Assembly: GCA_902800395.1 (NCBI GenBank)
Contig: CADCEC010000005.1
Coordinates: 1-64,000 of the forward strand
Reading direction: 5' to 3'
DNA from: an uncultured Bacteroidota bacterium
GTDB taxonomy: Bacteria; Bacteroidota; Bacteroidia; Bacteroidales; P3
DNA length: 64,000 bases
Each line of letters starts with the position of its first letter. Positions within the stretch are counted from its first letter, which is position 1. Shown here in pieces: positions 24,946 to 33,733 of the stretch. Both the position numbers and the translations under genes were made by a program. The notes under the pieces were generated by a model, which had not been told where the DNA came from, searched no databases, and saw nothing but the letters and a program-made list of their open reading frames with translations.

Positions 24946-27685
24946 CCAAGAAGATGAGCCTCGAGCGCTGCTTGTCGAACTCGTACTTGCCGAACTCCAG
25001 CAGGCCCGCGCGGTTGATGATGAACTTGTAATCGATGCCTTTCACTACCACCACCTCGACATTCTCGCGGCGCTGCTCGCCAATCTGCATAGTCTTAAAG
25101 ATGATGGTGGCACGGTCGAGGATGTTGCCTTCGGGGTCGAAGGAGAGGTCGCGCAGGGGGAAGTCTTCCTTGGTGAGACGCTGCTGATAGAGCAGGCTCA
25201 TGGCCTCCTCCCACGAGATGGCGATGGGTTCGGCGTAGCGCTCGTCGATGAGCATGGGAACTGTTATGCCGTTGGCGATGCAGGACATCTCGCCACGTGT
25301 GGAGTTAATCATGGTGACGAAGACGGTGCTCTCGTCGTGGACGATGGTGGTCTGCGGCTCAGGCTTCTCCTCTTCGTCCTCAGGACGCTGCACGAGGTCC
25401 ACCACCTTACCGTCACCGTCCTTCTTGGTGGTGAGGTTCTCCACCATGTTGCGCGGCACATAGTCTTCGCGCAGCACGAGGAACTCGATGCGGCGGTTCA
25501 GCGAGTGCGCCGCCTGCTGCTGGTCGCCCTTGAGGGTGGCGATATAGTCGCATTCCATCACCGTGCCGGCGGAAAAGGTATACTTCTGCCCGTTGAGGGT
25601 CACGGTGACATCCTTGTCGAGCACTCGCGGCACACGGTCGGCGTAACCCTTGGCCACCAGGCGCTCACGGTCGATGCCGCGGTTCACCAGGTAGTCCACC
25701 ACGCTCTGGGCACGACGCTGCGAGAGGGTGTCGTTGGTCATTCCAATATAAGGCTGACAGTCGGTATGGGAGCGAATCTCCACCACGAGGTTGGGGTTGT
25801 TCTCCATGACGAGGTAGAGGTCCATAAGGGAATCCATGAACTGCGCCTGCAGGTCGGATTTCGCCAGGTCGAACTGAATCTCCGGCAGCACGATGGGACG
25901 ACGCGGTACGGGGTCCATGCGGAAGTCCTGCACGATGGTCTTGTTGGTGAAATAGCCACGGGTGCTGGCGGAACCCTCCACGCTGTAATAGCTCTGCTTC
26001 GAGAGGTACAGCTTGTACACCACATCGCGGCGCACAAGGGTGCTGTCGAACTTGTAGAAGCCCTTCTTGTCGGTGCGGGTCTCAATATTGGTGCCGTCGG
26101 AACCCACGAGTTTCACACGTACGTCCTTCATCAGCTGCATCGACTTCTCGTCGCGCACGGTGCCTTGGATAGCGTAGTTCAGGCCCGGAAGCTCAAAGTA
26201 GAACAGGTTATCGTTGATGGGAGGATTCTGAGTGCTGCGGTTTTCATTCTGTTTGCTGCGGTTGTGGGGGTCGTCATAAGGACGGTTCGACGAGAAATAG
26301 CCACGCTCGAGGATGTTGTTCTTGCTGTCGTCGGGATAGAAGACAATGGACATCTCGTCGTAGGACGAGTTGATTGGGATGCCCAGATTCTCGGGTGTGG
26401 AGAACTTGCCGTTAGGGTTGAGCTTGGTGCTGAAGAGGTCCTGTCCGCCTACGCCTGGATGGCCGTCGGAGGAGAAGTACATCAGCGAGTCGTTGCGCAG
26501 CACCGGCATAATCTCACGTCCGGGGGTGTTGATGATGGAAGAGAGGTTCACGGGACGCCCGAAATCGTCGGCGGTGGACTTACGGGTGGCTCTCCAGAGG
26601 TCATACTCTCCAAAGCCGCCCGGCATGTCGGACGAGAAATAGAGCGTCAGACCGTCGCTGCTGATGGCGGGGTAAAGGAAACTGTAGGCGGTGTCGCCCA
26701 GATGTACGTACACGGGTGTCGACCACTCGCCGGGGGCCACCTCCTCGCCACTCTCTTGCACAGGCTCCTCGGTCTCGGCCTCTTGACCTTTCTTGGGTTT
26801 CTTCGATTTTTTCTTCTTCTTGCTGTCCTTCTTGGCGTCTTTCTTACCCTTCTTGTCGAGGGTTTGGACGGCTTTGGTGGCGGTGTAGATGCGGCAGGTC
26901 ATCGTCTCATTCTCTCGCACGTCGCAGCGCGAGAAGAAGATGGTGTTGCCGTCGGGCGTGAACGAAGCCTCACCTTCGTTGACGGCGGTGTTGATTTTGC
27001 CGCTCTTGTCCCACGGCTCGGGCTCGGAGACCCACTGTCCGTTGCGGTCCATGAAGACCTGATAGATATCGGAATAGGCTTGGTCGGTCCAGGGGTCTTT
27101 GCTGACGGCCTCCTCGTCGGAGAAACGGGAAGAGGTGAAGACAATCTTCGTGGTGTCGTCGCCCACAAAACGAGGCGCGAAATCGTTGAAGTTGCTGCAC
27201 CACTCGCTCATCTTCTTGATGGTGTGGCGCGTGCGGTTGTTCGACAGATGGTTCACATAGATGAGCGACTCCTTGCGCTTGACGGCGTAGGAATCCGAGG
27301 GCTCAAACTCCAAATACTTGGTGTAATACATATCGGCCTCGTCGAACTTCTCCTGGAAACGGCACATCTCGGCGAGGTTGAAATAGAGCTTGCGCTCGAG
27401 CTTGTAGTATTCCTCGTCGGCCAGACGCTTGTAGATGCGTTCGGCGCGGGGATAGTTGTAGGTCAGTCGGTAGCACTCGCCAATCTGGAAATAGACGCGG
27501 TTCTTCTCAGCCTTGTTGTCCTTGATTTTTTCGTAGGCAGCCTCGTATTCCTTCACAGCCTCGACGAAGCGGTTCTGGTCGAAGAGTTCGTCGGCTTTTG
27601 CGGCCAGACTTTTCTGAGCGCTCGCTCCCACGCTTGCTACCAAGGCAAAAAGGAGCAGTAGGAGACCTTTTTTCAGCATTTTCAT
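24938..27685 (-). CDS. PorE-like OmpA-family protein with TPR and WD40-like repeats
   Basis: 915 residues with signal peptide MKMLKKGLLLLLFALVASVG cleaved near ASAQ. Order of parts: TPR-like helices (about 25-150), a PD40/WD40-like propeller (about 165-510), a carboxypeptidase-regulatory-like domain (IQGTVRDEKSMQLMKDVRV, about 530-590), and an OmpA C-terminal domain (about 600-720) with RSHTDCQPYIGMTNDTLSQR and the RAQSVVDYLVNRGI helix that binds peptidoglycan; about 190 residues follow. A Lys-rich tract interrupts the propeller. The architecture matches PorE of the type IX secretion/gliding machinery, though several Bacteroidetes paralogues share it. Minus-strand promoter element TATTTTAG at about 27779-27786. 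Confidence 0.82.
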   Translation of the reverse strand: MKMLKKGLLLLLFALVASVGASAQKSLAAKADELFDQNRFVEAVKEYEAAYEKIKDNKAEKNRVYFQIGECYRLTYNYPRAERIYKRLADEEYYKLERKLYFNLAEMCRFQEKFDEADMYYTKYLEFEPSDSYAVKRKESLIYVNHLSNNRTRHTIKKMSEWCSNFNDFAPRFVGDDTTKIVFTSSRFSDEEAVSKDPWTDQAYSDIYQVFMDRNGQWVSEPEPWDKSGKINTAVNEGEASFTPDGNTIFFSRCDVRENETMTCRIYTATKAVQTLDKKGKKDAKKDSKKKKKSKKPKKGQEAETEEPVQESGEEVAPGEWSTPVYVHLGDTAYSFLYPAISSDGLTLYFSSDMPGGFGEYDLWRATRKSTADDFGRPVNLSSIINTPGREIMPVLRNDSLMYFSSDGHPGVGGQDLFSTKLNPNGKFSTPENLGIPINSSYDEMSIVFYPDDSKNNILERGYFSSNRPYDDPHNRSKQNENRSTQNPPINDNLFYFELPGLNYAIQGTVRDEKSMQLMKDVRVKLVGSDGTNIETRTDKKGFYKFDSTLVRRDVVYKLYLSKQSYYSVEGSASTRGYFTNKTIVQDFRMDPVPRRPIVLPEIQFDLAKSDLQAQFMDSLMDLYLVMENNPNLVVEIRSHTDCQPYIGMTNDTLSQRRAQSVVDYLVNRGIDRERLVAKGYADRVPRVLDKDVTVTLNGQKYTFSAGTVMECDYIATLKGDQQQAAHSLNRRIEFLVLREDYVPRNMVENLTTKKDGDGKVVDLVQRPEDEEEKPEPQTTIVHDESTVFVTMINSTRGEMSCIANGITVPMLIDERYAEPIAISWEEAMSLLYQQRLTKEDFPLRDLSFDPEGNILDRATIIFKTMQIGEQRRENVEVVVVKGIDYKFIINRAGLLEFGKYEFDKQRSRLIFLDE

Positions 27686-27855
27686 ATATATACTTCTATT
27701 TCTTTTTTACACGTATCAATATCAAAACCAACTCATTAAAAGGGTTTTGAGTCCCGTTCAATGCGTTAATTCAAATTGCTAAAATACGAACTTTTTCCGA
27801 AACAGCCAAAAAAAAGTTGGGGAGGGGTAACGTTTAAAGTTTAACGTTTAACGTT

Positions 27856-27937
27856 TAAAGGGGGGCGGTGCCGGCGGAAAGGGGATGGTGCCGGCGGAAA
27901 GGGGATGGTGCCGGCGGAAAGGGGATGGTGCCGGCGA
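27856..27937. repeat. 20-bp tandem repeat, about four copies
   Basis: The unit GGGGATGGTGCCGGCGGAAA is repeated about four times; the first and last copies vary slightly. Its GGTGCCGGCGG core recurs singly at about 28867, 28957, 29898, and 30549, each time next to AGTTTAA heptamers. Confidence 0.8.
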
Positions 27938-28043
27938 AAGTGGAACAGGCGGTTAGTGATGGTGCAGGAACCGAGGGGGCGGGAGTTGGGGATGATAGGT
28001 CGTTGTTGCCGGTCCCGACAACCTATCATCTCCGACGGGGGTA

Positions 28044-28098
28044 GGAGATAGTATGGTGTTGGTACGGAGATGGTACGGTGTTGATACGGTGTTGATAT
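28044..28098. repeat. 11-bp tandem array (GGTGTTGATAC units)
   Basis: Five 11-bp units: GGAGATAGTAT, GGTGTTGGTAC, GGAGATGGTAC, GGTGTTGATAC, GGTGTTGATAT. Confidence 0.75.
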
Positions 28099-28260
28099 CT
28101 TCTCGCTACTGATTATCAGTGTGTTGTATGTTTATTAAAGCAATAAAATGCACATAACCAGAGAATTACATGTGTTTTTCATACTTGTAACGATGTGTTT
28201 TGGAGATAAGGAGGTAAGGAGATAAGACAAATGATGTTTTTGGGGGGAATGCTGGATACG

Positions 28261-28295
28261 AAAAAAGCAAAGGGCACTCTTGGTGGAGTGCCCTT
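28261..28295 (-). terminator. Intrinsic terminator
   Basis: Stem AAGGGCACTC/GAGTGCCCTT followed, on the minus strand, by a T-run. It lies downstream of the 156-residue DUF6266 gene. Confidence 0.8.
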
Positions 28296-28326
28296 GCTGG
28301 TGTTCCTCGTCGGGTGTGGAGGCCTA

Positions 28327-28797
28327 TTAGCTGATGGTGCCGGAGCCGAGGTAGCGGGAGTTGGAGATTTCGCCTTCGTTGTCGGGGCCGGCGCCGACGG
28401 CGAAGCCCCAGACGTGGACGCGGTGGGCGGCGCCGAACTGTGCCTCGGGGAGGTGGCCCATGGCGATGACGAGCTCGGTGTAGTCGACGGTGGCGGCACC
28501 TGGGGTGTCGGCGTGGACGCAGCCCCAGTTTTCGTGGACGAAGATGTTGCCTTCGGTGGTGCGCTTGCGACGTGCCACCTCGAAGAGGCCGATGCGGATG
28601 GCGGAGAGGAAGGCGCCGGAGAGGCTGTTGATGGCGCCGAAACGGGTTTGGACGAGGGCTTGTGCCTCAGAGGAGGTGTGGGTACCCTTGGGGCGCACGT
28701 AGGCGCGCATGACGGGTTTGCCTTTCCAAAAGGAACCGACGACGGTTCCGACTTTTCCATAGAATCCATCGAGGATTCCCATACGAACTTTTCCCAT
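28327..28797 (-). CDS. DUF6266 family protein, 156 aa
   Basis: Begins MGKVRMGILDGFYGKVGTVV, then GSFWKGKPVMRAYVRPKG, the usual start of DUF6266 proteins, which are confined to Bacteroidetes and of unknown function. It shares CVHADTPGAATVDYTEL and the final YLGSGTIS with the 228-residue gene at 29117-29803, so the two are paralogues. No signal peptide or membrane segment. Composite repeat modules lie on both sides. Confidence 0.8.
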   Translation of the reverse strand: MGKVRMGILDGFYGKVGTVVGSFWKGKPVMRAYVRPKGTHTSSEAQALVQTRFGAINSLSGAFLSAIRIGLFEVARRKRTTEGNIFVHENWGCVHADTPGAATVDYTELVIAMGHLPEAQFGAAHRVHVWGFAVGAGPDNEGEISNSRYLGSGTIS

Positions 28798-29116
28798 AGT
28801 GATTGTAGTTTTTGGTTAGTTAAAAAGGTTTAAAGTTTAAAGTTTAAGGTTTAAAGTTTAAAGTTTAAAGAGGGCGGTGCCGGCGGTTGTTTTTGGGGGG
28901 AGTGACAGGGAGTGAGAGGGAGTAAAGTTTAAAGTTTAAGGTTTAAAGTTTAAAGGGGGCGGTGCCGGCGGTTGTTTTTGGGGGGAGTGAGAGGGAGTGA
29001 GAGGGAGTAAAGTTTAAAGTTTAAGGTTTAAAGTTTAAAGGGGGGGCGGGGGCGGCGAGATGGATGCTGCGGCGGTGCCGCAGCGTACGCTTAGGGACGG
29101 GGAGGCTGGTGGAGGG
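28798..29116. repeat. Composite repeat modules between DUF6266 paralogues
   Basis: Three blocks alternate: AGTTTAA-type heptamers (28829-28865, 28924-28954, 29009-29040), a GGTGCCGGCGG core, and TTGTTTTTGGGGGGAGTGA followed by GAGGGAGT units. Near the end is a 30-bp segment (29066-29095) with the hairpin GCTGCGGC-ggt-GCCGCAGC, repeated at about 29939-29968. Confidence 0.75.
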
Positions 29117-29803
29117 TTATGAGATGGTGCCGGAGCCGAGGTAGAGGGAGTTGGAGGCCATGCGGGGGTAGATGTTGCAGGCGCAGTCTTCGTTGTACCA
29201 GGGTTCCTCTTCGGTGCTGAGGGTGAAGCCCCAGACGTGGACGCGGTGGCCGTTCCAGGAGGCAGGGACGGTGGCGGTGAGCGATTGGTCGTCGCGGTGG
29301 CCTTCCTTGAGGACTCCGGCACCGGCTTCGGGGCTGTAGACAAGGAGGATGACCTTGTCGTTGCGGCCGCAGAGGGTGTTCTGGTCGTTGGGGTCGGTGA
29401 TGGGGACTTCGACACTGAGGGGTTCGGCGAAGGAGGCGTTGCCGAAGAAGACGTTGGCGAGGGTGCCGCTGGCAATATGAAGCTCGGTGTAGTCGACGGT
29501 GGCGGCACCGGGGGTGTCGGCATGGACGCAGTCCCAGTTGGCCTTGAGGAAGAGGTTGCGGGTGAGGGTGCGCTGGGTGTCGGCGAGGTGGCCGAAGCCG
29601 AGGTTGACGGCGGCGCCGATGGAGTTCATGAGGCTGTTGACGGCCTTGAAGCGAGTGCGGACGAGCTGCTGCTTTTCCGAGTTGCGGTCCTTGACGAAGG
29701 GGTTGTAGCCGCGGAAGACCTGACGGCCTTTCCAGAGGTAGCCGATGGCGGGACCGAGTTTTCCGATTTGAGGGCCCATGTAGCCCTGAGAGTTTTTGGA
29801 CAT
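29117..29803 (-). CDS. DUF6266 family protein, 228 aa
   Basis: MSKNSQGYMGPQIGKLGPAI, then GYLWKGRQVFRGYNPFVKDR, is the family N-terminus. It shares internal and C-terminal segments with the 156-residue paralogue downstream but has an additional 60-70 residues in the middle (a predicted beta-rich domain with PLSVEVPITDPN and KVILLVYSPEAG). Function unknown. It lies in the same orientation as the DUF4248, primase-like and DUF3987-like genes, which together look like one element-derived cluster. Confidence 0.78.
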   Translation of the reverse strand: MSKNSQGYMGPQIGKLGPAIGYLWKGRQVFRGYNPFVKDRNSEKQQLVRTRFKAVNSLMNSIGAAVNLGFGHLADTQRTLTRNLFLKANWDCVHADTPGAATVDYTELHIASGTLANVFFGNASFAEPLSVEVPITDPNDQNTLCGRNDKVILLVYSPEAGAGVLKEGHRDDQSLTATVPASWNGHRVHVWGFTLSTEEEPWYNEDCACNIYPRMASNSLYLGSGTIS

Positions 29804-30303
29804 GATGATAGGAGTTTAAGAGTTGATAGGTTGATAGGTTAAAGGGAGTGAGAGGGAGTAAAGTTTAAAGTTTAAGGTTTAAAGTTTAAAGGGGGGCGGT
29901 GCCGGCGAGATGGGGGGGGAGAGGGTGGAGGCGGAGGGCTGCGGCGGTGCCGCAGCGTACGCTTAGGAGGTGGGTAGTTGGTGGATAGTTGGTGGTTATT
30001 TGAATGGGGGGCAGGATGTCAAAGAGCTCTTTGGGGTTCTGAATTCTGATGCAAAGATACGACCTTTTTTATTGGGCTTCTGACGATTGCGGGGGATGGC
30101 TGCCGATTACTTCCGATTGTAACGTTTAAAGGTTAATGGTTAAAGTTTAAAGGTTAAAGAAGCAGCGGCAAAATTGCCGCTGAGGTGGATGAATTTTTGG
30201 TTTTTGAGGGGGAGAGAAAGAGAGCCCGCCGGGGAAACCGGCGGGCACAGTGGGGGGTGGGGCGCCAGCCGAGAACGGCTGGCGCTTTGGGTGGCTGGCG
30301 CTC
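29804..30303. repeat. Composite repeat modules and hairpins
   Basis: Another heptamer block (about 29860-29891) with the GGTGCCGGCG core, the second copy of the 30-bp GCTGCGGC hairpin segment (about 29939-29968), more heptamers (30121-30160), and two strong GC hairpins: GCCCGCCGG/CCGGCGGGC (30224-30246) and GCGCCAGCCG-AGAA-CGGCTGGCGC (about 30270-30293). The hairpins probably end transcription of the DUF4248 gene. No gene seen. Confidence 0.65.
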
Positions 30304-30522
30304 TTATGGGGCACCGAGCCAGTCGACGATGGATTGGACTTGGCGGGGGGTGAAGGTTTTGCACTTGGGATAGTAGCCGATGGATTGAAGCTCGTCCCAG
30401 AGCATGTCGTTGCGGCGGATGAGTGCCATGAGGTGCTTGACGGCGGTTTCGGGGGTGCTGTCGGGGAAGAAGAGGAGGGCAAGTTCTTTCTTTGTATATG
30501 CTCTAATGGTGAAAGTGTTCAT
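30304..30522 (-). CDS. DUF4248 family protein, 72 aa
   Basis: The pattern FTIRAYTKKELALLFFPDST, then LIRRNDMLWDEL and FTPRQVQSIVDWLGAP, is that of DUF4248, small proteins common in Bacteroides and Prevotella and thought to bind DNA by a helix-turn-helix-like fold. They usually sit beside VirE/DUF3987-type genes, as here. Confidence 0.8.
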   Translation of the reverse strand: MNTFTIRAYTKKELALLFFPDSTPETAVKHLMALIRRNDMLWDELQSIGYYPKCKTFTPRQVQSIVDWLGAP

Positions 30523-30610
30523 GATAAAGTTTAAAGTTTAAAGGGGGGGCGGTGCCGGCGGTTGTTTTTGGGGGGAGTGAGAGGGAGTGAGGGGAAGTAA
30601 AGTTTAAAGT
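30523..30610. repeat. Heptamer and GGTGCCGGCGG module
   Basis: AGTTTAA heptamers at about 30525-30542 and 30599-30623 flank a GGTGCCGGCGG plus GAGGGAGT block. The second heptamer run reaches the stop codon of the primase-like gene. Confidence 0.7.
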
Positions 30611-31555
30611 TTAAAGTTTAAAGTGGGCGGGGCCGGCGGAGGGGGCTGCCAGCCGAACACGGCTGGCAAGTTGGAGGTAGTAGTCGGAGAAGTCTTTGCA
30701 GGAGGGCGGGAGGTGGTGGTGCTGGAGGTTGGGGAGGAGGTCTTTGAGCTGGAGGAAGAGTCGCTCGCCGGGAGCGTCGCGGTCGGGGAACATGTGGAAG
30801 CTCAACGATAACGAAGACGAAAACGATAACAGCTGGTCGAGGTCTTTTCGTTTCAGCAGGGTGGCCGAGGGGATGGCGATGGCTTTGTGGCCGGAGGAGA
30901 GCATGGCCCAGCAGTCGCTGCAGCCTTCGGTGATGTAGAGGGGTTCGCCCTTGTGGAGGCGGTTGAGGACGGGGAGGTTGTAGATGCCACACTGGGAGCC
31001 TTGTGGGAAGCGGAAGCGCGGCTGCGCCCCCTTCTGCAAGTTGCGATTTTGGATGCCTGTGAGGTTCCCTTCGCGGTCATAGTAAGGAATCTGCAGCCAG
31101 TTCACGCCCTGTCGGTCGCGCCACGAAGACAACCGGCACCAAGCAACGACCCTCGGGTCAAGTTTGCGCTCCGCGAAGAGGAATTGCCGTGCCTCTGGCG
31201 AAAGCCACGGTCTTTCAAAGAACTTCTCGTACCGCTGTGCATCGAAGGAGGGAGTGGAGTTTATAGATGATAGATTATAGATAATAGTTGGGGTTTCGTA
31301 GGAGCCGTTGGAGAGCCAGGAGCAGGCTTCTTTGAAGTCCTTGTGGAGGAGGTGCATGACGAGGTCGATGGTCCCTCCGTGCGCCCCGCACACAAAGCAC
31401 CTGTAGGTGCTCTTCCTCACGTTGAACGAAAGGCTCGCGTGGTGGTCGTCATGAAACGGGCAGAGCGCCTTGTGCCTCGTGACCTCCATCCCCATCCGTT
31501 CCGCGACCCCCTCAATGGGGAGGTCGCGGAGCATCTGTAATTCAAACTTTTCCAT
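30611..31555 (-). CDS. CHC2 zinc-finger primase-like protein, 314 aa
   Basis: CHC2 zinc-finger: ALCPFHDDHHASLSFNV then TYRCFVCGAHGGTIDLVM (about residues 30-66) with the C-x2-H...C-x2-C ligands. A Toprim-like part follows: PLYITEGCSDCWAML near 190-205, and the FHMFPDRDAPGERL segment near 255-268. At 314 residues it is shorter than DnaG (about 600-700) and lacks the helicase-interaction domain, as in mobile-element primases. It starts three bases after the stop of the upstream DUF3987-like gene, so the two are probably translated together and may act in replication of an element. Confidence 0.8.
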   Translation of the reverse strand: MEKFELQMLRDLPIEGVAERMGMEVTRHKALCPFHDDHHASLSFNVRKSTYRCFVCGAHGGTIDLVMHLLHKDFKEACSWLSNGSYETPTIIYNLSSINSTPSFDAQRYEKFFERPWLSPEARQFLFAERKLDPRVVAWCRLSSWRDRQGVNWLQIPYYDREGNLTGIQNRNLQKGAQPRFRFPQGSQCGIYNLPVLNRLHKGEPLYITEGCSDCWAMLSSGHKAIAIPSATLLKRKDLDQLLSFSSSLSLSFHMFPDRDAPGERLFLQLKDLLPNLQHHHLPPSCKDFSDYYLQLASRVRLAAPSAGPAHFKL

Positions 31556-31557
31556 AG

Positions 31558-32862
31558 TTACTTACCTTTAAGATAAAGTTCCGTCTTGGTGTAGAGGCCG
31601 GTTTCGTCGTTGCGCGTGATGAAGCCGCGGTACAGCCATTGACTTAACTGGTGTTTAGCACCTTCCTTGCTTTTGCCCATTTGGGTGCGGAGTGCCTCGA
31701 GCTGTGCCTCGTTGAAGGTGTCGGGCAGGTCGTCGAGCATGTTCTTGGGGCCGCTCTTGCCGGCCTCTGTCGTGCTGGTATCACCCTCTTTCAGCAGGTC
31801 GCTGAAGATTTGCATCTTGCTCCAGATGTCGTGGTAGACGAGCCATTCCACCACGTCGCCCATCGATTTGGTCCAGGTCTGATTGTTGAGCACCCACAAT
31901 ACGCAGCCTGCCTTCCAGGCCGACACCAGTGCTCGCTTTGAGGCATCCCACAGTACGTCGTCGTCGGTGAGGTCGGCCAGTGAGGCCATATCGGCGGCCA
32001 GTTGGTCGGTGAGCTTGTTCAGCGGCTGGATGACGAAGCGGCCTTTGCAGATGTCGAGTCTTACCAAGAACTCATCCAGCTTGCGGTAGAAGTCCTCTGT
32101 GTAGCGGCCCTGCCGGGGGATGCGTCCTTCACGACTGGTGCGGGCCTTGTAGGAGAAGACCATGCGGCCGAAGGTGCCGTTGAAGAGGTCGTTACGATAG
32201 AACTTGCGGGTGGCGAAGGGTGTTGAAGAGATGGTGAGGTTGGCGCGAAGGACGGGGTTGCCCGTGATGCCGTCGGCGGTGGCACGCAGGGCGCCGGCGC
32301 GTTGCTTATCATATATATTACGCAACATCTGGCTTATTTGCTTATGGCCTCCGCACATGCGGTCGGCCATTTCCACCTCGGGCATATTAAGGTACTGGGT
32401 ACGGCCGCCGAGGGCTTCGCAGGCCATTGCGTTTTGCAAGAAAGCCGCCGAGGTAACGTCCGAAGGCGGGAACCAGAAGGCCACGTCGGGACGGGCGGGC
32501 TTTTCCTTGTTGGCCGATTTGGTCTTCATCTGCTTCTGCCACTCGACGAGTTTCTTGAGTTCCTCCTCGTCGTGCTGGCGGAAGTCGCGACAGATGGCCT
32601 CCACGAGGTTCGACAATTGGCCTTTGTTACCCCCACTTTCGGCCACGAGGTTGGCCATTTGGCCACAAAGTTCCTTCCAACTGAGGTCCGGATACTGAAA
32701 TTCAGAACCGCTCAGATGTGCTCCGAGGACGGGGAAAAGCATCGGAACGAGGGGTTCGTACATGTCTTTTGACACCTGAGAGAGCAGGATTTTGATGCAT
32801 TCTGTCCCCTTTCCGAGGGTTGGCATCTGGGGAGCCGATTGTTTGCTGATATCGTATTTCAT
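31558..32862 (-). CDS. Possible DUF3987-like protein, 434 aa
   Basis: I chose the ATG at 32862 (MKYDISKQSAPQMP); the frame is open 17 codons further. Recognisable stretches include YEPLVPMLFPVLGAHLSGSE, NKGQLSNLVEAICRDFR, ARPDVAFWFPPSDVTSAAFL, RTQYLNMPEVEMADRM and GNPVLRANLTISSTP. These resemble the DUF3987-type proteins that accompany DUF4248 genes in Bacteroides. A classical Walker A is not visible; GGNKGQL sits where it would be expected, so ATPase activity is doubtful. Probable role in element replication, inferred from the primase-like neighbour. The family name is uncertain. Confidence 0.5.
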   Translation of the reverse strand: MKYDISKQSAPQMPTLGKGTECIKILLSQVSKDMYEPLVPMLFPVLGAHLSGSEFQYPDLSWKELCGQMANLVAESGGNKGQLSNLVEAICRDFRQHDEEELKKLVEWQKQMKTKSANKEKPARPDVAFWFPPSDVTSAAFLQNAMACEALGGRTQYLNMPEVEMADRMCGGHKQISQMLRNIYDKQRAGALRATADGITGNPVLRANLTISSTPFATRKFYRNDLFNGTFGRMVFSYKARTSREGRIPRQGRYTEDFYRKLDEFLVRLDICKGRFVIQPLNKLTDQLAADMASLADLTDDDVLWDASKRALVSAWKAGCVLWVLNNQTWTKSMGDVVEWLVYHDIWSKMQIFSDLLKEGDTSTTEAGKSGPKNMLDDLPDTFNEAQLEALRTQMGKSKEGAKHQLSQWLYRGFITRNDETGLYTKTELYLKGK

Positions 32863-33055
32863 TGTGTGTTTGCTTTTTAGGTGAATAAATTTGCTTTTGA
32901 GAATCACAATCACAGTATCACAGTTCGTTTTTTGAGGGGTATCAGTTTTCTTATTCTTTATATATATTACTTATTATTAATTAGTTATATAATATATAAA
33001 AGGGTGATTGATATCCATTATTTTAACTGTGATACTGTGATTGTGATAATGACAT
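32863..33055. promoter_or_regulatory. AT-rich spacer bounded by a 23-bp perfect inverted repeat
   Basis: The 23-bp segment at 32903-32925 is the exact reverse complement of 33025-33047. The right arm contains three TGTGAT units (AACTGTGATACTGTGAT, then TGTGAT). Between the arms are 99 mostly A/T bases. It lies directly upstream of the DUF3987-like and primase-like genes and downstream of a small hypothetical gene. A replication origin with iteron-like sites or a regulatory hairpin are both possible. Confidence 0.65.
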
Positions 33056-33457
33056 TTACTTTTTCGAGCCTTTCTTTCCTACGCGGCCAGCGACCATAGC
33101 ATCCACTTTCTGCGCTATCGCCAGTGCCTGGTGCACGAGGCGGTCGGGAAGGATGTCGAGCTGATCCTTGGGCATGGTGAAGACGAAGTAGTAGCGGTTG
33201 TCGCGGCCGAGGGTGAGGGTGCTGTTGTCCTCGCGGAAGAGGGGTGTGCCCTTCTTGCGGCGGGGACGCTCGGTGATGTAGACGTTGCCGTCGCGCATGG
33301 CCTGCACCTTGCAGTCGGCGATGAAGGGGTCCATTTCCGCGAATTCGGTGGAGGTGAAGTCGAGAAGGTGCTGGTTGTCGTTGATGGTTCCGAAGGTCAT
33401 CATGCCGTTGAGGGTTGTGGTTCTTTCGATTTGGATTTTTCTACTATGGGTTTTCAT
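33056..33457 (-). CDS. Hypothetical protein, 133 aa
   Basis: Start chosen at 33457 (MKTHSRKIQIERTTTLNG); the open frame extends 24 codons upstream through sequence that looks like leader. The protein has a basic N-terminus, a Lys/Arg-rich turn (TERPRRKKGTPLF) and a C-terminal amphipathic helix with a basic tail (VGKKGSKK), which suggests nucleic-acid binding. Not recognised. It precedes the inverted repeat and the DUF3987-like gene in the same orientation. Confidence 0.6.
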   Translation of the reverse strand: MKTHSRKIQIERTTTLNGMMTFGTINDNQHLLDFTSTEFAEMDPFIADCKVQAMRDGNVYITERPRRKKGTPLFREDNSTLTLGRDNRYYFVFTMPKDQLDILPDRLVHQALAIAQKVDAMVAGRVGKKGSKK

Positions 33458-33733
33458 TTTAAGTTGAATTGCGAGAGAAGTGTCGGAAGGGTGGCCACCC
33501 GTAATCTCGCGAGACTTCCTCCGCCTCAACTCTGGTTAATAAATCGTTTCGGATGCAAAGGTAGGGCGGTTTTCCGACCCTGCAATGGACTTCAATGGAC
33601 TTAAGTCCATACTACCCCCAAACTCCTCCCGCAAACCCTCCTTATGAAAACGCAAAAGGGTGTCCCTCAACAGGAACACCCTTTGTCGGCTCTCGCCTTT
33701 CTTAGTCCGAAAACAATGGACTAAGTCCATCAA
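33458..33733. other. Intergenic region with terminator
   Basis: No gene supported. Contains a terminator hairpin at 33656-33686 and a few TTAGTCCAT/GGACTTAAGTCCAT motifs (33588-33610, 33700-33735) that read as short palindromic sites. Confidence 0.5.
33656..33686. terminator. Terminator hairpin
   Basis: AAGGGTGT...ACACCCTT stem with CC/GG pairs inside a 7-base loop, followed by TTTG. It lies downstream of the 182-residue gene on the minus strand, where an A-rich flank becomes a T-rich tail. Confidence 0.65.

Larger units (their letters stand above)
27686..28326. other. Repeat-filled intergenic region
   Basis: No gene supported. Contains heptamers (27833-27860), a 20-bp tandem array (27856-27937), an imperfect GATGATAGGT/CCTATCATC inverted repeat (27989-28028), an 11-bp array (28044-28098), and a terminator (28261-28295). 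Confidence 0.6.

Noticed and set aside
24902-27661. 919-codon plus-strand open frame
   Set aside because: It is antisense to the PorE-like gene. The minus-strand product has a signal peptide, known domains and an OmpA motif; the plus-strand product is a low-complexity Val/Leu/His-rich shadow caused by GC-rich codon use.
28829-30623. CRISPR or phage attachment array
   Set aside because: Units are 7 bp with no spacers, and the same heptamers occur inside genes across the window.
33536-33733. 65-codon minus-strand frame
   Set aside because: It spans a terminator hairpin and has no protein-like features.
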